From NCBI GenBank assembly GCA_027317185.1, contig DAHVFB010000033.1, positions 1-32,627 on the forward strand: a stretch of 32,627 nucleotides of DNA. Direction: 5' to 3'. How positions within the stretch are numbered: the stretch's first letter is position 1; every line of letters starts with the position of its first letter. The notes beneath the pieces are model-generated. The model searched no databases. It was not told where the DNA came from and saw nothing but the letters and a program-made list of their open reading frames with translations. Source of the stretch: Deltaproteobacteria bacterium. GTDB taxonomy: Bacteria; Desulfobacterota; Binatia; Binatales; Binataceae. The position numbers and the translations under genes were made by a program. Below are positions 28,436 through 32,627 of the stretch, piece after piece.

Positions 28436-28469
28436 AGTTTGCCCCACGTTTGCCCCATTATGGGGCAAA
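28436..28469. repeat. TTTGCCCCA direct and inverted repeats upstream of the RM operon
   Basis: GTTTGCCCCA occurs twice in direct orientation (28437-28446 and 28448-28457) and then inverted, giving a 21-base near-perfect palindrome (TTTGCCCCAT, T, ATGGGGCAAA) at 28449-28469. It lies 87-120 bases upstream of the operon start. It could be an operator; followed by CTCCAAAAAAAT on the plus strand it is a poor terminator. Confidence 0.65.
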
Positions 28470-28535
28470 CTCCAAAAAAATTTGATTTACAAGGGGAAAA
28501 TTGGTGGATGGCGCAGTCCGATGCCAACCGCTCTC

Positions 28536-28590
28536 TGTCAACCTGTCAACCGGTTGACACTTAAGCGGCGGTTGACAAGCGGCGGTTGAC
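28536..28590. promoter_or_regulatory. Cluster of GTTGAC/GTCAAC sites: candidate operator array
   Basis: Contains TGTCAAC at 28536-28542, a perfect 16-base palindrome TGTCAACCGGTTGACA at 28544-28559, and a perfect 14-base tandem duplication AAGCGGCGGTTGAC at 28563-28576 and 28577-28590. In all, five copies of the GTTGAC half-site sit within 55 bases. The spacing and palindrome suggest a cooperative repressor site controlling the methyltransferase operon that starts at 28349, but no regulator gene is in view. The stretch from 28350 to 28733 otherwise holds no gene. Confidence 0.6.
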
Positions 28591-28733
28591 GCCAGTGGTT
28601 GGCGCACGCATACGAACGCCTAAAACGATGTTATTTTCTCATTGGCGTTCGCGCTCGTTCGCATCATCTCAAAGGGCGAATTGCTTCCCTTCATGATCCG
28701 ACATCCACACAACACCCAGTGATGGATGGCATG

Positions 28734-30089
28734 GGTAGTGTCTGGAAGTTGGTGGAAAAGTAAAAAAGGCGTCAAGATCCGGCGAGTTGAGCCACAACTC
28801 GCACCCGCTTGTCGGCGGGAGCCGGAGGATGACGCCATGGCAAGCGATAGCAGGGATTTAGGGGCAGGGAAAGCAACGCTCGAGGAGCTGATGCGGGAGC
28901 GGATTCGGGCGACCATCGAAGCCATCGTCGATGAAGAACTGGAGGCGGCGCTGGGCGCAGCCCGGTCGCAGCGGGTGGGCGCGGTGCGGGCTGGCTACCG
29001 GCACGGCAAGCGTGAGCGCACGCTTACCACCAGTCTGGGCGCGACCACGATCGCGATGCCGCGGGCGCGAATCGAGGATGACGATGGGTGCCGTAGCGAG
29101 TGGCGCAGCCAGATGATCCCGCGCTACCAACGGCGCACCGAGCGGGTCGACGAGGCGATTTTGGGAGTGTACCTGAGCGGCACTAACACGCGGCGGCCGC
29201 GCGGAGCGCTGGCGCCGTTGCTGCGCGGCGCGCCGCTATCGAAGGATGCGGTATCGCGCCTGGTCGGGCGCCTGTGGGAAGACTTCGCGGCGTGGGCCAA
29301 GCGCGATCTCGGTGAGTTGAAGGTCCGCTACCTGTTTTTGGACGGCCGGTATCCGCGGGTGCGGATCGGGAAAAAGCGGGTGCGGGTACCGGTGCTGGTC
29401 ACGCTGGGAGTGTGCGCGGGCGGCCAGCGCGTGGTGCTCGATCTGCGGCTGGCGGGCGCCGAGAGCGAGTAGGCCTGGCTCGACGCGGTGCGCGCGCTGT
29501 GCGCCCGCAATCTCGGCGTTCCGGGGTTGGCGGTGGTGGACGGCAACCCGGGACTGAGCGCGGCGCTCAAGGCGCAGTGGCCGCAGCTCGCGATTCAGCG
29601 CTGCACCAATCACAAGCTGTGGAAACTGCTCGCCAAGGCCCCGGCGCATCTGCGCGAGGAACTCGCCGAAGATTATCGGCGCATGATCTACGCCGACAGC
29701 CGCGCGGCGGTCGAGCAGGCGCGGGTCGCGTTCACGCGCAAGTGGAAGCTGCGCTCACAGACGGTCAGTGCAAGCTTCGCGGAGGCCGGCGACGAGCTTC
29801 CCCATTTCGCAGTGGAAGGCGCTGCGGACCACCAATGCGCTGGAGCAGATTAATGAGGAGTTCCGCCGCCGCACCAAGACCCAGGCCTCGTTGCCCAGTG
29901 AAGAGGCGGTGCTGTTCCTGCTCTTCGGCCTGCTGCGCAGCGGCCAAATCACGCTGCGCCGTCTGGTCCGCTGGCAAGCCCTGGCCAATAATAACTCGCA
30001 AGCGGAGGCCGCATAGCAACTGTATAACCAATCGCTCGCTCGTCGAATGCTGATGCTAACCGCTTTTCCACCACTTGACCGACACCACC
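28734..30089 (+). mobile_element. IS256-family insertion sequence (degenerate, about 1,356 bp)
   Basis: The ends are imperfect 27-base inverted repeats at 28734-28760 and 30063-30089. Both begin GGT(A/G)GTGTC when read inward and share TGGTGGAAAAG at the inner side, with 21 of 27 positions alike. The length and single transposase frame fit the IS256 family. No target duplication is visible: the bases before the left end and after the right end differ. The transposase is dead, so the copy could move only with help from another copy. Confidence 0.82.
28837..30016 (+). pseudogene. IS256-family (mutator-type) transposase, broken
   Basis: The start is an ATG with GGAGG eight bases upstream. The frame runs through IEAIVDEELEAALGA, RAGYRHGKRERTLTT and FLDGRYPRVR (first Asp) to a TAG at 29470-29472. 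After this single nonsense codon the same frame continues with AWLDAVRALCARN and VVDGNPGLSAAL (second Asp). Near 29795-29805 the frame shifts by one, and the end continues as FPISQWKALRTTNALEQINEEFRRRTKTQASLPSEE in the other frame (split here only by position: about 29797-29910), with the catalytic-type Glu in NALEQINEE. The expected segment between GDEL and FPISQWK is shortened, so a small deletion is likely. With one stop and one frameshift it is not functional. Confidence 0.85.
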
Positions 30090-30343
30090 GATTTTTCGCG
30101 CCGGTCATTGATTGCGGTCAAGAGCGTTTGATTAGGCCAGCAGACCTGACGTACCCATTTTACCTCTAAGTCACCCGGCCAACACTTCAACACGGATCGA
30201 TTTTTGCTTGCATCTTAGAGCTTCGAGCGGCTGTTCATTTCGCTGGTGATCGTTTTCTCCATCGACTGACAATCGGCCGTCATAACGGCTGATCGTCATA
30301 AGAATCCGCCCTCTGACTAAATCCCAGAACAAGGAAAATTTAC

Positions 30344-31375
30344 ATGCAAAAAGAGAAGGTCAAGAGGCGGCGGGAGGTTGTGGTAGTAACGGGGGCTGGG
30401 GCGGGGGTCGGACGTGCCACCGCGGTGGAATTTGGACGACAAGGCGCATCGGTAGGGCTGATCGCGAGAGATCGGAGTCGTCTGGAGCAGGCGGCTGAAG
30501 AAATTAGAAACCTTGGCGGCGAAGCGCTGGTGCTCCCGACAGATGTGTCGGACCACGCGCAAGTTCAAACTGCTGCGGCAGAAGTCGAGCAGAAGCTCGG
30601 TCCAATCGACGTCTGGGTCAATGATGCGATGGTGACGGTCTTTTCCCAATTTGTCGACGTCACTCCGGACGAGTTCAGGCGCGCCACCGAGGTCACTTAC
30701 TTGGGCACGGTCTGGGGTACCATGGCTGCCCTGAAGTGCATGTTACCGCGTAACAACGGATGCATCGTTCAGGTAGGTTCTGCCCTGGCTTACCGCTCTA
30801 TTCCTTTGCAATCGGCATATTGCGGTGCGAAGGCTGCAATAAGGGGATTCACCGACTCCTTGCGAACCGAATTGCTGCACAATAAAAGCAAAATTCATCT
30901 CACCATGGTACAACTTCCGGCGGTCAATACTCCTCAGTTCGCTTGGTGTCGTACCCACCTGCCGCGCGATCCCCAGCCAGTGCCGCCAATCTTCGATCCG
31001 GGTGTGCCGGCACGCGCGATAGTTTGGGCGGCTCACCAACGCCGGCGCGAACTCTACCTGGGACTGCCCACGCTGATCGCGATCGAAGCCAACAAATTCA
31101 TGCCCGGCTTGTTGGATCGGTATCTCGCACGTACCGGTTTCGCTTCGCAGCAGACCAGCGAAAGGGTGGATCCTCATCGCCCGGATAATCTGTTCGAAGC
31201 GGTCCATGGAGGCGACTTTAATGCGCGCGGCAGCTTCGATGCCCGAGCCTGGCATGGCAGCGTGCAATTCTGGCTCACCAAACATCGCATGTTGGCGGGG
31301 CTGCTTTTGTCGGGAGTGCTGGGTGTCGCGGCTCTGGGGAAATTTCAGCGTCATCGGGCGGCACGTTTGACGTAA
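30344..31375 (+). CDS. Short-chain dehydrogenase/reductase with C-terminal hydrophobic tail
   Basis: A 343-aa SDR. TGAGAGVG at 16-23 binds NAD(P), LPTDVSD near 64-70 contacts adenine, and the catalytic set is Ser146, Tyr159 and Lys163 (YCGAK). The usual NNAG motif is altered to NDAM at 93-96. It is about 90 residues longer than classical SDRs: after the catalytic core comes a region with LPTLIAIEANKFMPGLLDRYLA, and residues about 316-332 (MLAGLLLSGVLGVAALG) could be a membrane anchor. The substrate is unknown. AAGGA lies nine bases before the ATG. It is intact although its downstream neighbours are broken. The 254 bases between the IS end and this start contain no supported gene. Confidence 0.88.
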   Translation: MQKEKVKRRREVVVVTGAGAGVGRATAVEFGRQGASVGLIARDRSRLEQAAEEIRNLGGEALVLPTDVSDHAQVQTAAAEVEQKLGPIDVWVNDAMVTVFSQFVDVTPDEFRRATEVTYLGTVWGTMAALKCMLPRNNGCIVQVGSALAYRSIPLQSAYCGAKAAIRGFTDSLRTELLHNKSKIHLTMVQLPAVNTPQFAWCRTHLPRDPQPVPPIFDPGVPARAIVWAAHQRRRELYLGLPTLIAIEANKFMPGLLDRYLARTGFASQQTSERVDPHRPDNLFEAVHGGDFNARGSFDARAWHGSVQFWLTKHRMLAGLLLSGVLGVAALGKFQRHRAARLT

Positions 31376-31443
31376 CGGAAGCAGCGGCCGATTCAACTCA
31401 CTCAGCATGGCTGCCTGATGTGACGGCGGAGAGAACCACACAG

Positions 31444-31823
31444 ATGAAACCAATTGGACGTAAAATGTGGGCGATTGCGGAAGGCTATGTCCCTTCGTGG
31501 AGCAACGGGTCCGGAACTGCTGTTTACCAGCCACGAAAACGGCTTGCCTTCTCAAAGCCTCCGAAGATGAAGCCATGTCGAAATCACGATATTTTTCAGC
31601 AACCGTGATCCGGTTGGGCCTTACCGAATCACGGTACCGGCGCGGCGGACAGACGCACGTAAGATTCAACAATCTTCATGATCCCGAATCCATCCCGCAC
31701 GATACTGACTATTCGAGCATCATTACGTCCGACGTACCAATTGTTGTTCAGCACACGCGGCTTGATTCGCGCCGGGCGCAGAACGCCTTGTTAAGCACGA
31801 TCGCCTACGCAAGCAATGATTGA
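31444..31823 (+). pseudogene. Sensory-rhodopsin-transducer-like gene with multiple frameshifts
   Basis: Pieces in different frames line up, in order and without gaps, to one protein of about 125 aa. They are MKPIGRKMWAIAEGYVPSWSNG (31444-31509, given here by its ends), PELLFTSHE (from 31511), TACLLKASEDEA, HVEITIFFSNRDPVGPYR and ITVPARRT (from 31574), and then THVRFNNLHDPESIPHDTDY through VVQHTRLDSRRAQNALLST to the stop at 31823. Switching frames needs an extra base near 31510, an extra A in the AAAA run near 31538, a missing base near 31573 and an extra base near 31653. The segments resemble the small beta-sandwich family that includes the Anabaena sensory rhodopsin transducer; this is recalled from family knowledge and not searched. 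No rhodopsin gene is nearby. Confidence 0.72.
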
Positions 31824-31861
31824 CCAGGTCAAATTCTGCAACGAAGACCGCGGAGCATGCC

Positions 31862-32533
31862 ATGAGTGAGACAGTCGCAGATTTTCTGCTGAAGCGCCTC
31901 GGCGAGTGGGGCGTCAAGCGCATTTATGGATTTCCAGGCGATGGTATCAATGGCATCCTGGCGGCGCTGGAACGAGCGGGCGACAAGCCGAAGTTGATTC
32001 AGGTTCGACATGAGGAGCTAGCGGCCTTCATGGCCTGTGCACATGCCAAGTTCACTGGTGAGGTCGGCGTCTGTATGGCAACCTCGGGCCCCGGGGCAAT
32101 CCATCTGCTGAACGGCCTATACGATGCCAAAATGGATCATCAGCCGGTCGTCGCCATTGTTGGCCAATCAGCGCGCACGGCGATAGGCGGGCGCTTTCAG
32201 CAGGAAGTCGATCTACTCAGTTTATTCAAGGACGTAGCGCACGAGTACGTTGAGATGGCGTCGGTGCCGTCTCAGATGCGCCATTTGGTCGACCGCGCCA
32301 TCCGCATTGCCAAGTCGGAACGGACCGTGACGTGCATCATAGTGCCGAACGATCTTCAGGTGCTTGACGCTGAAGAGCCCGAGCGAGCGCATGCGACGAT
32401 TCATTCCGGCTTGGGTTATTCGACGCCGCACGTGATTCCCACAAAGGCCGATCTGCAACGCGCGGCGGACATCCTGAATCAGGGCAAGAAGGTCGCCATG
32501 TTAGGGAAGCTCTGCACAAGTCGATCGACATAG
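31862..32533 (+). pseudogene. Thiamine-diphosphate enzyme (acetolactate synthase/pyruvate oxidase-like), 3' end lost to an IS
   Basis: The visible part is the N-terminal Pyr domain of a TPP-dependent enzyme: VADFLLKRLGEWGVKRIYGFPGDGINGI in two blocks, QVRHEELAAFMA (the catalytic Glu of HEE), GVCMATSGPGAIHLLNGLYDAKMDHQPVVAIVGQ and later TVTCIIVPNDLQ. It stops after about 213 in-family residues at VAML, where family members continue for roughly 350 more residues including the cofactor-binding GDG region. The last residues (GKLCTSRST) come from the inserted element. The ATG at 31862 is the likely start; an upstream in-frame ATG at 31820 lies over the end of the preceding gene. The protein lacks its TPP-binding half and should be inactive. 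Confidence 0.82.
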
Positions 32534-32627
32534 GTAGAATGAAGTTGGTCGAAGGATGGGTGCGGAGGTGGAGTGATGGGTAAGCAGCGGACGTTCGCTT
32601 CGCTGGCGTGGGCGCACAAGGGCAAGG
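32501..32627 (+). mobile_element. Left end of an IS5-like insertion sequence (continues past the window)
   Basis: Homology of the interrupted gene ends at 32500-32504. TTAG at 32501-32504 fits the YTAR target of the IS5 group and may be one copy of the target duplication; the element would then begin GGAAGCTCTGCACAAG at 32505. A transposase start follows within 75 bases. The right end is not in the window, so the boundary and target copy are inferred. Confidence 0.62.
32576..32627 (+). CDS. IS5-family transposase, first 17 codons
   Basis: A frame starting with ATG and preceded by GGAGG eight bases upstream encodes MGKQRTFASLAWAHKGK and runs off the right edge. This start resembles IS5-group transposases, whose N-termini combine KQxTF/LAS with a basic stretch. 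With only 17 residues the family call depends mainly on position within the inserted element. Confidence 0.55.
   Translation, partial: MGKQRTFASLAWAHKGK

Noticed and set aside
28563-28590. Tandem 14-base repeat as a possible CRISPR remnant
   Set aside because: Only two directly adjacent units exist, there are no spacers, and no cas genes are present.
30090-30343. Gap after the IS element as a site for an RNA gene
   Set aside because: No tRNA-like cloverleaf, long hairpin or promoter pair could be made out by eye.
30743-31672. A 309-codon minus-strand open frame across the SDR and the transducer-like gene
   Set aside because: It spans two plus-strand genes with recognisable motifs and shows no family features.
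31820-31861. Upstream ATG at 31820 as the start of the TPP enzyme
   Set aside because: The added residues overlap the end of the preceding gene and do not match the family; the ATG at 31862 gives the normal N-terminus.

Overview
The window looks like a piece of a GC-rich Gram-negative chromosome. Conserved housekeeping genes fill most of the first 24 kb, and an accessory, partly decayed region fills the last 9 kb. The gene chain pheA-hisC-tyrA-cmk-rpsA-ihfB, glnE, a C-motif (zinc-type) L28, and a MutL that keeps the endonuclease motif suggest a proteobacterial or Desulfobacterota/Binatota-like lineage. This is an inference from gene content only; no marker here fixes the taxon.

Region 1 (about 1-8,503, all minus strand) reads as one long transcription unit: pheA, hisC, tyrA, cmk, rpsA, ihfB, a HIT-family hydrolase, a MoxR/magnesium-chelatase-like AAA+ ATPase, and a partner protein that runs off the left edge. 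It joins phenylalanine/tyrosine synthesis to CMP kinase, ribosomal protein S1 and a nucleoid protein. aroA, which often sits between tyrA and cmk, is missing here and lies alone at 22.5 kb on the other strand.

Region 2 (about 8.6-11.8 kb) is a small accessory insert: a 67-aa protein of unknown function and a two-gene McrB/McrC-type restriction module, placed between pheA and accA.

Region 3 (about 11.9-23.8 kb) returns to core genes: accA, miaA, mutL, rpmB, glnE, a secreted lytic transglycosylase and aroA. It also holds a coupled hotdog thioesterase/gentisate 1,2-dioxygenase pair that hints at aromatic degradation through a CoA thioester. A pair of REP-like palindromes in opposite orientation lies between glnE and the dioxygenase.

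Region 4 (about 23.9-32.6 kb) is accessory and decaying. A three-gene restriction-modification operon has two intact methyltransferase-type genes, but its GIY-YIG/SF2-helicase nuclease gene is broken by a frameshift and by a deletion that removes helicase motifs I and II. Upstream of the operon is a dense cluster of operator-like palindromes and tandem repeats. Next come an IS256-family element with a dead transposase, an intact SDR oxidoreductase, a sensory-rhodopsin-transducer-like gene carrying four frameshifts, and a thiamine-diphosphate enzyme gene cut off by the left end of an IS5-like element that continues past the right edge. Nearly all broken genes of the window are in this last region, while the core genes are intact.
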